64,000 nt of DNA, taken from NCBI GenBank assembly GCA_025963715.1, contig JAOQAG010000005.1:1-64000 (forward strand), written 5' to 3'. Within the stretch, counting starts at the first letter, position 1. Each line of letters opens with the position of its first letter. A program made the position numbers and the translations under genes. The DNA comes from Bacteroidota bacterium (GTDB lineage: Bacteria; Bacteroidota; Bacteroidia; 2-12-FULL-35-15). Under the pieces are notes generated by a model. The model worked only from the letters and a program-made list of their open reading frames with translations. It ran no database searches and was not told the origin of the DNA. Shown here one piece after another: positions 50,811 through 59,889 of the stretch.

Positions 50811-51815
50811 ATGAAAAATTCTTACACACAAAAAATTAAATTAACAGTTGCTGCTGTTGTGGTCTCTATCAGCGGAGCATGTGCCCAGGTAGATACATCC
50901 AGCTTTGACGACTTGACGTTGTCGCCGAACTTTTACAATGACAATACGCCTTTTATAAGCGGGCAAGCAAACTTTAATAATGATTATCCGGGCTATTGGG
51001 CTGGCGGATTTGCTTACTCCAACATGGGTGATACAACTACGTCGCCATCGGATTACCTGACGCAGCTTTACCAAACAAAAGCAGGCGCTGCACACAGGGG
51101 GCAAAATTTCGGGATCGGAACAATGTATGCGGGAGTGAGATTAGGGTTTGATGACTCTAACTATAGTACTTTCGGGATTTACATTACCAATACCACGTAT
51201 GCGTATAACAGCATGGCTTTGGGAGATGCATTCGGAAAAAAATTCGGGGACACGAGTACGACGGTCCATTCTGCTGCAGGAATAAATGAAGGTGCGCCGG
51301 ATTGGTTTAAATTAAGCATTATTGGATATAATGATGGCGTTGCAGGGATAGATACTATTAACTTTTACCTGGCGGATTTCCGTTTTTCGGATAACTCACA
51401 GGATTATATTGTGAAAAATTGGCAGTATATTAATTTGCTTCCATTAGGAGGGATTGATAGTATTGCATTCGTAATGAGCTCCAGCGATAACGGGTCGTTT
51501 GGAATGAATACACCGGCATATTTTTGTGTAGATGATTTGGCAATAAGTGAGATTGTTACAGGTATTACAAATCCTGCTATTCCAAGTGATGTAAATGTTT
51601 ATCCGAATCCGTTTGTAAATAGTGTAGCGGTAGATTTTAAAAATGCAAACAAGCGCATTGTTAATGTATACAATGCATTTGGCGCTGTTGTATTAAGATC
51701 AGAATCAAATGAACAAAAGGTGAATTTGAATTTAGAAAGATTTGATGCCGGAATTTATTTTGTGAATGTGATCGAAAATGGAAAATCATCCACGATCCGG
51801 GTAATTAAAAAATAA
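50811..51815 (+). CDS. T9SS-exported DUF4465 surface protein
   Basis: 334 residues from MKNSYTQKIKLTVAAVVVSI (ATG 50811). A signal peptide, then the DUF4465 domain (SSFDDLTLSPNFY, SGQANFNNDYPGYWAGGFAYSN, quoted in part, and the closing FCVDDLAI). After residue 250, a T9SS type A sorting domain (VYPNPFVNSVAVDF ... GIYFVNVIENGKSSTIRVIKK). DUF4465 proteins recur in riboswitch-linked cobalamin loci of this phylum, so corrinoid capture at the cell surface is likely (inference). Confidence 0.85.
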   Translation: MKNSYTQKIKLTVAAVVVSISGACAQVDTSSFDDLTLSPNFYNDNTPFISGQANFNNDYPGYWAGGFAYSNMGDTTTSPSDYLTQLYQTKAGAAHRGQNFGIGTMYAGVRLGFDDSNYSTFGIYITNTTYAYNSMALGDAFGKKFGDTSTTVHSAAGINEGAPDWFKLSIIGYNDGVAGIDTINFYLADFRFSDNSQDYIVKNWQYINLLPLGGIDSIAFVMSSSDNGSFGMNTPAYFCVDDLAISEIVTGITNPAIPSDVNVYPNPFVNSVAVDFKNANKRIVNVYNAFGAVVLRSESNEQKVNLNLERFDAGIYFVNVIENGKSSTIRVIKK

Positions 51816-51823
51816 GTAATTTT

Positions 51824-51857
51824 AAAGCAACACTGCGAACACAGTGTTGCTTTTTTT
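51824..51857 (+). terminator. Terminator after DUF4465 gene
   Basis: AAAGCAACACTG-CGAA-CACAGTGTTGCTTTTTTT is a strong stem and T-run 9 bases downstream of the stop. Confidence 0.88.
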
Positions 51858-51867
51858 AATTTTTAAT

Positions 51868-52842
51868 ATGAAACAATTTTTCTTTTTTATTTTACTTTCC
51901 AATGCTGCACTGGCGCAATATGCACCAGCTGTGGGGCAGCCGGGCACTAGTGCTATGGGTAAGGATAGTAGCGCGTTTGTGGCATGGGCTACGGGAAGTA
52001 TTATACAACGCGGTTATGAGGATCTTTCAAATACATCGCTGGGATTTACAACGGTTGGCGACAGTACTTCCGTAATTGGGATTGCCGATGGTAGCATTGT
52101 AAGCCTTGGCGACGGTGGCAGCGCCATTATTTCGTTTGCACACCCGGTTATCAACGGACCGTCCTGGGATTTTGCGGTTTTTGAAAATTCATTTAATGAT
52201 ACTTTTTTGGAACTGGCATTTGTGGAAGCAAGTTCGGACGGGATTCATTTTTACCGTTTTCCGGCCAGCTCGCTTACAGATACAGCTACGCAAACAGGTA
52301 GTTTCGGCCCAACCGATCCAACCAAAATAAATAATTTTGCCGGAAAATACCGCGGTTTATATGGAATACCATTTGATTTAAATGAATTAGCGGGCGTTGC
52401 AGGTTTGGATGTAAACAACATTCATTACATAAAAATTGTGGATGTGGTAGGAAGCATTCAGCCGCAATATGCCAGCTATGATACAGCCGGTCGCGCTGTG
52501 AATGATCCATGGCCAACGGGCTTTGCCAGCGGTGGTTTTGACCTGGATGCTGTGGGTGTGATCCACCAGAATGCAACGGTTGGGACCAACGAATTAACAG
52601 AAAATAATTCGTTTGAAATGTACCCCAATCCCTGCAGCAATTCCGAAATGCTTTCTGTTTATACAAACGACGGCACGCGTATAAAAACAATTTCCATTTA
52701 TTCCATGCAGGGAAAAAATGTAGTGAATACAGGTAATTCCGCTGCCGCGATAAATGTTTCTGCTTTAGCAAAAGGAATGTATCTCGTGGAAGCGATCACT
52801 GAAAAAAATGAAGTTATTCGTAAAAAATTAATGATCCGGTAA
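51868..52842 (+). CDS. T9SS-exported surface protein
   Basis: 324 residues from the ATG at 51868, with signal MKQFFFFILLSNAALAQ. The N-terminal region is beta-sandwich-like (DGSIVSLGDGGSAIISFAHP, WDFAVFENSF, LAFVEASSDGIHFYRFP), a pattern also seen in surface proteins of B12 loci. A type A sorting domain follows (MYPNPCSNSEMLSVY ... KGMYLVEAITE). It ends with a stop overlapping the BtuG-like start (TAATG), so the two are coupled. Confidence 0.8.
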   Translation: MKQFFFFILLSNAALAQYAPAVGQPGTSAMGKDSSAFVAWATGSIIQRGYEDLSNTSLGFTTVGDSTSVIGIADGSIVSLGDGGSAIISFAHPVINGPSWDFAVFENSFNDTFLELAFVEASSDGIHFYRFPASSLTDTATQTGSFGPTDPTKINNFAGKYRGLYGIPFDLNELAGVAGLDVNNIHYIKIVDVVGSIQPQYASYDTAGRAVNDPWPTGFASGGFDLDAVGVIHQNATVGTNELTENNSFEMYPNPCSNSEMLSVYTNDGTRIKTISIYSMQGKNVVNTGNSAAAINVSALAKGMYLVEAITEKNEVIRKKLMIR

Positions 52843-53879
52843 TGAAAAAATGCATTCCTTTTTTAGCTGTAATTATTGCTTTTGCTTCGTGTAAAAAAGA
52901 CCCTGTGCCTGATAAGCCTGCAACGGTGCAGCAATCGGGATTTACGCAAGGACAGGGCATGTTTATTACCAATGAAGGAAATTATGGTTTCAGCAATTCG
53001 AAAGTGAGCTACTATAATTTTTCAAACGGAACGGTAACTACGGATGTGTTTCAGCCAACGAACGGCCGTCCGCTTGGTGATGTATGCCAAAGCATGACGA
53101 TCGTTGGGAGCAAAGGCTACGTGGTGGTAAACAATTCTAATAAAGTGGAAGTGGTGAACATAGGTGATTTTCACTCCGTTGCCACGATCACCGGATTTAA
53201 TTCACCGCGTTATTTTTTGCCGGTATCGGCTACCAAAGCGTATGTAACGGATCTGTATTCAAATGCGATCACGATTGTTAACCTGAACACGAATACGATC
53301 AGCGGACGCATTCCCTGTATCGGCTGGACGGAACAGCTGGTGAAATCAGGAAATAATGTGTATGTGACCAATCATGTAAATGGAAAAGTATACGTGATCA
53401 ATAGCATGACGGATGTGATAAGCGATAGCATTGCAGTAGCGAAAGGCGCCAACAGTTTGCAGTTTGATGCTGCAAATAAATTATGGGTGCTTTGCAGCGG
53501 CGAGTCTACAACGTCTGCAGCAGGCGGATTATACAGGATCAACACCACTACTAATGCAGTGGAACAATCTTTTTCTTTTGCTGTTGCGGATAGCCCGTGG
53601 CGCTTAAAAATAAACAATACGGGCGATACGCTGTATTATTTAAATAACGGAGTGGATAAAATGTGGACCGGTGCCGGTGTTTTGCCATCCTCGGTTTTTA
53701 TCACACAAGGCACGCGGAATTTTTATGCATTGGGGATCAATCCGGCTAACAACCAACTGTACGTTGCGGATGCCATTGATTATACACAGGCAGGAAAAAT
53801 TTATTTGTATTCTGCTGTTGGAGCGGAGCAATCGCATTTTAATGCCGGAACTATTCCGGGAGATTTTATATTTTACTAA
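52842..53879 (+). CDS. BtuG-like beta-propeller lipoprotein
   Basis: 345 residues. Lipobox IIAFASC, then seven YncE-type blades (QGMFITNEGNYGFSNSKVSYY, YVVVNNSNKVEVVNI, AYVTDLYSNAITIVNLNTN, NVYVTNHVNGKVYVINS and so on, each quoted in part). The same architecture and context as BtuG, the surface lipoprotein that binds corrinoids with very high affinity and hands them to BtuB (family knowledge). It starts on the last base of the previous stop. Confidence 0.85.
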   Translation: MKKCIPFLAVIIAFASCKKDPVPDKPATVQQSGFTQGQGMFITNEGNYGFSNSKVSYYNFSNGTVTTDVFQPTNGRPLGDVCQSMTIVGSKGYVVVNNSNKVEVVNIGDFHSVATITGFNSPRYFLPVSATKAYVTDLYSNAITIVNLNTNTISGRIPCIGWTEQLVKSGNNVYVTNHVNGKVYVINSMTDVISDSIAVAKGANSLQFDAANKLWVLCSGESTTSAAGGLYRINTTTNAVEQSFSFAVADSPWRLKINNTGDTLYYLNNGVDKMWTGAGVLPSSVFITQGTRNFYALGINPANNQLYVADAIDYTQAGKIYLYSAVGAEQSHFNAGTIPGDFIFY

Positions 53880-54196
53880 GAATAATTCTACTGATTGCAG
53901 GCAATCTTATTAAAGAAAAATCCAGTTTTTTTTCTACCACATACCGCACAAAGAAACACATAAGGAGTAGCGCGAAAAAAGATTCACCACAAAAGGAACA
54001 AAAGAAAGCAAAAGACCGGATTGTTAAACTGTGTGTAAAAACACATGCCGGAATTAGATTGCTTCGCTACACGTTGGTATGTTACACCTACTTCTTTTGA
54101 TTCTTTTGTTTTCTTTTGTGGTTCAAAAAGGGGCGGTGCACACGTTGGCATTCACAAGATCTTTATGTTCGCAGGACTCCTCTGGAGTTGTTGATT
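53880..54196. repeat. Intergenic word repeats
   Basis: Contains the ACCACATACCGCACAAAG block, an AAAAGGAACAAAAGAAAGC block and its inverse TTTTGATTCTTTTGTTTTC near 54096. These make an inverted repeat with an inner TTGCTTCGC/ACACGTTGG region. No gene is seen. Confidence 0.6.
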
Positions 54197-56674
54197 TTAT
54201 CGCAGCAGCGTTAACGAGCTTAACCAGGTTTTGGGATCAAGGTAACCGCTTTCGGATTTTGCAGTGTAGCTGATGTGCACCACGTAAACGCCCAATTCGG
54301 CAGGTCTTCCCATGTAATTACCATCCCAGCCTTCCAGCGGATCTTTTGTTTCAAATATTTTTTCGCCCCAGCGATCATAGATCGTCATGTCGTAGGTGCC
54401 GAATACACAATCGTGTTTTGGACGGAACAGATCGTTGGTGGCATTTCCGTTGGGTGTAAAGGCATTCGGAATATAAAAATAACAATGACAATCTTCAAAT
54501 ACCAGTGCAACCGAATCGGTGGTGCTGCCGCAGTTATTGGAAGCTGTAAGCACATACATCCCGGTTGCCGTTGCTGTATAAGGCGAAACGGTGGAACCAT
54601 CGCGCCACAAATAATACCAGTCCGGATTTACCGGTCCGATCGTTTTTGTTTTTTGCGAACATTCGGGTTGTGCGGGATCCAGCGCAAATACAGGCGGACC
54701 GGCAAGGATCTCTACATGGATTGTTGCTGTATCGCTTTCGCAACCATCTATTGTTTGTGTTGCATAAAAAGATTGCAGCCCTGCTGTGGTGGAAACGGGC
54801 GTTGGTGCAGTGGCACTTCCGGCAACACTTCCCGGGCTGTTATACCAAAGGATGTTTGTACCGGTTGCCTGCAATGGTTGTGTAGCGCCGCCTTCGCAAA
54901 TAGCGGTATCGGTGGTAACGGGCATGGGTGGCGGTGGATTGATCCCGATGGTAACGGTATCCGTTGCAACACAGGAAGAGTTGGTGTTAAATGCAAAATC
55001 ATCCAGTCCGAAATCATTGCCGTAACCGTTCAACTCCAGGTTGATGATCTTGATAGTAACGCTGCTGTTGGCTCCGGAATTCCATACGGGTGCAACATTC
55101 TGACTCCAGATCCAGTAAGAAGCTGGCGGCGGCGCTCCGTATGCACCGGTAATGGTAGCTACCACCACATCGCCGGTAACGTTGCCGATAAAGTGAATTT
55201 CGAACTGCGGTGCATTTACGCTTGATAAGGTACCCCAAAATGTAAAATTATAATTGGTAAATGGTGTAATGGCCGGAATGGTTTGCTGCCATAAAGTAAG
55301 CATGGAATAAGCACCGTCAACAGACATGAACATTTGATCGGTGGTAGGTGTGTGATCGCCGAGGGAATAGCTTGTGGTGAAGAATGTGGGAGCTACATCA
55401 TAATTACCGGGACTGTACGAGCTTGTATAATTTAAGCCGCATGTAAAACCTGTATTTCCAAGGCTAAAATCGCCATTGGTAATAAGGTTGCTGCTGCTGC
55501 CGCTTGCGCCTGTTACTACATAGGTTGTGGCATCTACAACAGTAGCAACAGGATTGGCAATGGTAGAATCTGATAATCCAGCACCCGGCGACCATGAATA
55601 GGTTGTAAAACCTGCTGTCGCAGTGAGCTGAACGATGGAGCCTGCACAAACGGAAGTATCGGGACCGGCAGTAATAGGGCAGGTTCCGGGAGGCGGACAG
55701 GAAGGATCTATCTGTACGGTAAAATACTGTGTAAAGGAAGCGCATCCGGAAGTGACAAGCACCGAATAATTATCCGTTCCGCTTGCAGATACGGGCACAA
55801 TAGCTGATGAACAGCCGCTACAGGCTGTTGTGGCCGGTGTCCAGGTGTAAGTGGCAGAAGGAACATTTGCCGCCTGCAGTGTAACACTGTTTCCGTAGCA
55901 GCCTGTAATAACAGTAGTATCGGAAGGCCTGCTGAGGCAAACGTTCAGGTTATCGATCTTAGCCGACATTACCCGTGAATAACCGCTCCAGGTGATCATA
56001 CCCTGGTGAATGGTATTGAGGCCGGTAATGGTAGGATCGATACAATAATAAACGGGAGAACCGGGCAGGTCTGTTGTCATGGTGCTATTGGAATATGCAT
56101 GCATGGCTACCAAACCTGCAGAAACGCGTTCCAGTCGTACGTATGTATACTGATTCAACGAAGTAACGGTAATACCGGCAGAAGGTGCGGCCAGCACTGT
56201 TCCTTTTTTACTGCGTGCTACCAGCTGCCATGGGCCAACAGAGGGATTGGGGCAGCAGCCAGATGAAGGAGTAGGGCCCTGGTAGAGGTAGTATACCATG
56301 ATCGCATCTTCATTGGTAGTAACATAACCCGAAGCTCCGTCGTAAGAAATAGGATCAAGGGTTCCGGCTGCAAATGCCATTACATAATGTCCGGGTGCAT
56401 TCCCGGAAATGGGCATAAAATCGCAGGTGGCATTCCAGTAGGTATCCGGGAGAACCGATGGCAGTGCGCGGTACACGCGGTCGTATGCGGCTCCTTCCAG
56501 GTTGGTATAGTTTAATGTTCCGCCGGAAATATCGATCTCACCGGGATAAGTGATAATGGAATTCCAGAGGGAAGCATTGGAATAATCGTCGTACAGCACC
56601 TGTGTGGTGCACTGTGCCTGGCTAGAGCAGGTAACAATGACAAGCAGGCCGGTGATTAACTTCTTTAAGTTCAT
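54197..56674 (-). CDS. Large secreted adhesin-like protein with T9SS type B (CHU_C) domain
   Basis: 825 residues: signal peptide MNLKKLITGLLVIVTCSSQAQ, Cys-poor beta-sandwich modules with Ser/Thr-rich linkers (PGHYVMAFAAGTLDPISYDG region, SPGAGLSDSTIANPVATVV and PKD/Ig-like repeats), and a C-terminal CHU_C/gliding-motility-associated domain: FYIPNAFTPNGNATNDLFRP, MTIYDRWGEKIFETKDP, WDGNYMGRPAELGVYV. Exported by T9SS and displayed on the surface, probably as an adhesin or for polymer binding. Confidence 0.9.
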   Translation of the reverse strand: MNLKKLITGLLVIVTCSSQAQCTTQVLYDDYSNASLWNSIITYPGEIDISGGTLNYTNLEGAAYDRVYRALPSVLPDTYWNATCDFMPISGNAPGHYVMAFAAGTLDPISYDGASGYVTTNEDAIMVYYLYQGPTPSSGCCPNPSVGPWQLVARSKKGTVLAAPSAGITVTSLNQYTYVRLERVSAGLVAMHAYSNSTMTTDLPGSPVYYCIDPTITGLNTIHQGMITWSGYSRVMSAKIDNLNVCLSRPSDTTVITGCYGNSVTLQAANVPSATYTWTPATTACSGCSSAIVPVSASGTDNYSVLVTSGCASFTQYFTVQIDPSCPPPGTCPITAGPDTSVCAGSIVQLTATAGFTTYSWSPGAGLSDSTIANPVATVVDATTYVVTGASGSSSNLITNGDFSLGNTGFTCGLNYTSSYSPGNYDVAPTFFTTSYSLGDHTPTTDQMFMSVDGAYSMLTLWQQTIPAITPFTNYNFTFWGTLSSVNAPQFEIHFIGNVTGDVVVATITGAYGAPPPASYWIWSQNVAPVWNSGANSSVTIKIINLELNGYGNDFGLDDFAFNTNSSCVATDTVTIGINPPPPMPVTTDTAICEGGATQPLQATGTNILWYNSPGSVAGSATAPTPVSTTAGLQSFYATQTIDGCESDTATIHVEILAGPPVFALDPAQPECSQKTKTIGPVNPDWYYLWRDGSTVSPYTATATGMYVLTASNNCGSTTDSVALVFEDCHCYFYIPNAFTPNGNATNDLFRPKHDCVFGTYDMTIYDRWGEKIFETKDPLEGWDGNYMGRPAELGVYVVHISYTAKSESGYLDPKTWLSSLTLLR

Positions 56675-57068
56675 GTAATGAGAGAGAGCGTTTTAATCAG
56701 AGAGTCGTTTTACGGGGACTTGGTTGCTTTTGCACAAAAATATAATACCGTTAGGCGGATAATTGACCGTTGGATAGGTTTTTTGCACAGAAAAAGGAAG
56801 TTTAAAGTTTGAAAGTTCAATTTTGCTGTGTGTGCTCCTTCGGAGCGTTTTTTTACCACTAAGGCACTCAGGGCACTGAGAAAAAAAAGAAGAAAAAGAG
56901 TTTTGCTGTGTGGCTCCTTCGGGGTGGTTTTTACCACGAAGGAGCAAAGGCACAAAGAAAAAATAAAAGAGCTGATCTTTTTATCTGACCCTGGTCACAC
57001 GAATTTATGTTTTAGTGCAGGTATTAAGTTTAATGTTTGCGGATGCTGTATGTGATTCGGAGCACAAT
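56675..57068. repeat. Repeat F, inverted copy, and flanks
   Basis: 56795-57007 is the reverse complement of 47091-47320: GTGTGCTCCTTCGGAGCG, CACTAAGGCACTCAGGGCAC, GGCTCCTTCGGGGTGG, TACCACGAAGGAGCAAAGG and CTGGTCACACGAATTTATG. No gene is seen. Confidence 0.75.
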
Positions 57069-57551
57069 TTATTTTTGTTTTTTATACAGTCCCACCAATT
57101 CACCATCTGCAAGAATATGCCCTTTCATGGCTTTTATAAGTGCTTGTTTATCTGAATTTGCCGGAAGGTCCAGTTCGGTATCCAGTGCATATATTTTAAA
57201 ATGGTAATGGTGTATTCCGTTGGGCGGACAGGGACCGGTGTATTTATTTTCTTTCCTCCCGTTGAGTCCCTGCGTACCCGGAGCGGTATTTTCTTCAATA
57301 TTTTCCGTTACCGGGATGTTCCACATGATCCAGTGATCGAAGGTGCCGTTGGGTGCATCCGGATCATCCATGATCAGCGCCAGTGTTTTTGTGTTTTCCG
57401 GAATTTTTTTAATAGTTAGTGGCGGACTGATGCTTTGTCCTTCGCAGGTGTATTTCATGGGAATACTGCTGCTGCTTTCAAATGCCGGGCTCATTACATT
57501 TAATGTATTGCTGGCAATAAACGGTAAGGTCATAAGTATGAATATTTTCAT
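57069..57551 (-). CDS. YbhB/YbcL family (PEBP-like) protein
   Basis: 160 residues from the ATG at 57551. An open frame upstream is AT-rich and not conserved. PEBP/YbhB motifs: SPPLTIKKIPENTKTLAL, DDPDAPNGTFDHWIMWNIP (ligand pocket) and GPCPPNGIHHYHFKIYALD. The first 17 residues (MKIFILMTLPFIASNTL) may be a weak signal peptide. Ligand unknown. Confidence 0.93.
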   Translation of the reverse strand: MKIFILMTLPFIASNTLNVMSPAFESSSSIPMKYTCEGQSISPPLTIKKIPENTKTLALIMDDPDAPNGTFDHWIMWNIPVTENIEENTAPGTQGLNGRKENKYTGPCPPNGIHHYHFKIYALDTELDLPANSDKQALIKAMKGHILADGELVGLYKKQK

Positions 57552-57723
57552 GGCGGTTTGTTTAAAGGATTTGCTAAAAAAATATGCCATTGAGGGGAAG
57601 GTGCAAGAGAAAAAGTAAGCAATAGACAATAGACAGTAGACAATAAAAAAAGGAAAAAGACAATTTGCAGTAGACAAAGTCAAAAAAGAAAAGAAAAAAA
57701 GGAAATACTGCAAGCATTAATGG

Positions 57724-57748
57724 GATCCCGGGTCAGGCCCGGGATGAC
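57724..57748. repeat. GATCCCGGGTCAGGCCCGGGATGAC palindrome heading the tandem array
   Basis: Near-perfect palindrome (split here: GATCCCGGG, TCAGG, CCCGGGATGAC) whose right half starts the 69-bp tandem repeats. Confidence 0.85.
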
Positions 57749-58035
57749 AGCAACGAAGGAGGATTTTAGGTAAAGTAAACATTCAGTAATAAAGATCCGG
57801 TAATATTGGAGGATGACAGCAGCGAAGGAGAATTTTAGATGAAATAAACATTCAGTAATAAAGATCCGGTAATATTGGAGGATGACAGCAACGAAGGAGG
57901 ATTTTAGATGAAATAAGCGTTCAGTAATAAAGATCTGGTAATATTGGAAGATGACAGCAGCGAAGGAGGATTTTAGATGAAATAAGCATTCAGTAATAAA
58001 GATCCTGCAATGGTTGCAGAATGACGGCAATGCAG
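57743..58035. repeat. 69-bp tandem repeat, four full copies and a partial
   Basis: GATGACAGCAACGAAGGAGG, ATTTTAGATGAAATAAGCAT and TCAGTAATAAAGATCCGG recur with a 69-base period (GATGACAG at 57743, 57812, 57881, 57950). As the period is 23 codons, both strands show open frames across the array. The low-complexity sequence argues against a gene. It appears to be an expansion of the palindrome half plus its usual flank. Confidence 0.88.
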
Positions 58036-58090
58036 GGAGATCACAGATAAAGGAAATATCCGGTAACTATTACGTCGCTCACACACAGTC

Positions 58091-58142
58091 TAACATCTAA
58101 CATCTAACATCTAACATCTAACATCTAACATCTAACATCTAA
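58091..58142. repeat. Heptanucleotide AACATCT repeat running into the DUF2252 stop codon
   Basis: About seven perfect copies of AACATCT after CACACAGTCT. The last copy contains the CTA (complement of TAG) stop codon of the DUF2252 gene at 58139-58141. The same words occur at 18150 and 50158. Confidence 0.88.
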
Positions 58143-59335
58143 TACTTCCCTTCCTTGTATCCTTTGCAAAATTCCCGGTAATCCTGTTTGGTTTTAGCAA
58201 CCAGTTTTAATGCGCAATCAATGATGGGTTGTTGCCAGTTTTCGTTTTTTCCAAATTCGATAAATTCGTCTGCATTGGCTGCGCCTTGCCTGCCTGCGCT
58301 GCGCAACTGAGCAGAAGCGGTGAGTATTGCCATGTCGTTGATCACCTGGTAAATATCGCGGTAACGCTGCTTTATAAGGTCCAGGTTAATACTATCTTCA
58401 GTAGGCTGCATTTCCTGGATCACATACGATTCTTTTTTAAATTCTGTGACACTGAGCAAAGCCGGTGCAATGTTCTGCATGCGCTGCTGTATGGAGATCA
58501 CGCGCTCTGCCTGCATTTTCCAGGCGGGCTGCTGAATATTGATGCAGGGGCTTAAGGATGATTTGCGTGCCTGTTTCATATCCACCAATAGATATTTTTC
58601 TTTTTCGTTGGTGCTTTTCAGCAGGAAACAATATCTTTTTAAACCAAGACTGCCAAGTCCGGCCTGGCGGAAAACCACATCTGCTACTTCGTAATTATAA
58701 GGACGGCCGCTGTTGTGGGTGATCCATTCCTGGAGATGTCCGCACAATTCGTTTTTTAATGTGAGAGGCAATGCGGTGTATTTTTTATTTAATGTAATGA
58801 GGCGTTTTCCTTTTTTGAGGTAGCAGCGTTTTTTGACCAGGTCTTTTTGTTTACGCTTGCATACGGCGGTTAAAAAAGTTTCTACAATGCCTTTTGCTGT
58901 TTTCCGCTCAATGTAATATGATTTTCCATCAGCCAGTGTTTGTGAATATACTTTCAGGAAGATCTTTGCCATGTTCATGGCTTTTTTCTTTTCGATCTTC
59001 ATCGTTTCAAATGCGATAAAAATGCTGCTCACAAAACGCAGCAGATCCCAGGATGCAGGCACAAGGACTGCTTCGTCAAAATCATTCAGATCAAAATACA
59101 CAAGGCGGTTATCGCCTTTGTAAGTACCGAAATTTTCCATGTGCAGATCGCCGCAGATCCAGGAAGCAGGGGAGAATGGAATGTTTTTTTCTTTGCATAA
59201 CTCCTGGTAATATAAATGGCAGGTACCGCGAAAAAAACGGTACACATTTTTACTCATCAGTGCATATTTTTTCTGCACCATTTTCGGCAGTAAATCGCTG
59301 TTGAAGCCGATAATCTTTCCCTGAAGCGTTTTCAT
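58139..59335 (-). CDS. DUF2252 family protein (kinase-like fold)
   Basis: 398 residues. Family motifs: FRGTCHLYYQEL, WICGDLHMENFGTYKG (catalytic-loop-like HxxN), YFDLNDFDEAVLVPASWDL, LRSAGRQGAANADEF and the C-terminal DYREFCKGYKEGKY. DUF2252 proteins have an APH/protein-kinase-like core, but their substrate is unknown. Length is typical. The stop codon lies inside a heptanucleotide repeat. Confidence 0.9.
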   Translation of the reverse strand: MKTLQGKIIGFNSDLLPKMVQKKYALMSKNVYRFFRGTCHLYYQELCKEKNIPFSPASWICGDLHMENFGTYKGDNRLVYFDLNDFDEAVLVPASWDLLRFVSSIFIAFETMKIEKKKAMNMAKIFLKVYSQTLADGKSYYIERKTAKGIVETFLTAVCKRKQKDLVKKRCYLKKGKRLITLNKKYTALPLTLKNELCGHLQEWITHNSGRPYNYEVADVVFRQAGLGSLGLKRYCFLLKSTNEKEKYLLVDMKQARKSSLSPCINIQQPAWKMQAERVISIQQRMQNIAPALLSVTEFKKESYVIQEMQPTEDSINLDLIKQRYRDIYQVINDMAILTASAQLRSAGRQGAANADEFIEFGKNENWQQPIIDCALKLVAKTKQDYREFCKGYKEGKY

Positions 59336-59883
59336 ACAATTTGTTTTTATGAAGGTAATAAAAAAATAAGCCGGTTCAATGTGTTCATTGGTTCAATGGT
59401 TCATCTGTTCATTGGTCTGCTATGCGTGACTGTGTATTGGTAACGCAGATATAGCGGGTTTGTTAAGATCAAAAAGAATGTGTGTCGGAAGAATAAAAAA
59501 TAAAATTACGGGTAAAAAATGTAATGAACGGTAGTGTAAAATCCGATGTGCAAAAAACGTTTTTTACGGTAGGGCGCAGGTTGTAATGATCAACTACTTT
59601 AGCAGCGTTTTCAATTAAAGAAATAATTATTTAAAAAAGCGCTTTATACTTTCCTACCCCAATTGTATCGTTTTTTTTAATTGTTTTTTTAATCTGCAAA
59701 TCCTTTCCTCAGGGAAGTGGATTTGTTATATCCCCGGGAAACAGTTGTATCACGTAAACGGTTAAATGAGTCTGAACGAATATTGTTGAAGGCAGCTGCA
59801 TGAAAATGTACTGTTAAAACATTTCAATAATTTTAAAAGCGGATGCCAAAAAGCTTAAACAGAGTAGGCGCACATTATACTAT
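59336..59883. other. 548-base intergenic region
   Basis: A TTCATTGGTTCAATGGTTC word run (59385-59420) resembles one arm of the repeats at 7048 and 61675. The rest is AT-rich with T-runs (59670-59700). No gene or known RNA is recognised. It separates two divergent genes. Confidence 0.5.
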
Positions 59884-59889
59884 ATGATT

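Noticed and set aside
54275-55225. Plus-strand 316-residue open frame antisense to the CHU_C protein
   Set aside because: Cys/Arg-rich, with no domain, on the opposite strand of a gene with clear motifs.
57680-58030. Minus-strand 116-residue repetitive reading frame
   Set aside because: Product of the 69-bp tandem repeat (multiple of three), not a gene.
57743-58035. CRISPR array
   Set aside because: The repeats are directly adjacent 69-bp units without unique spacers, and no cas genes are near.
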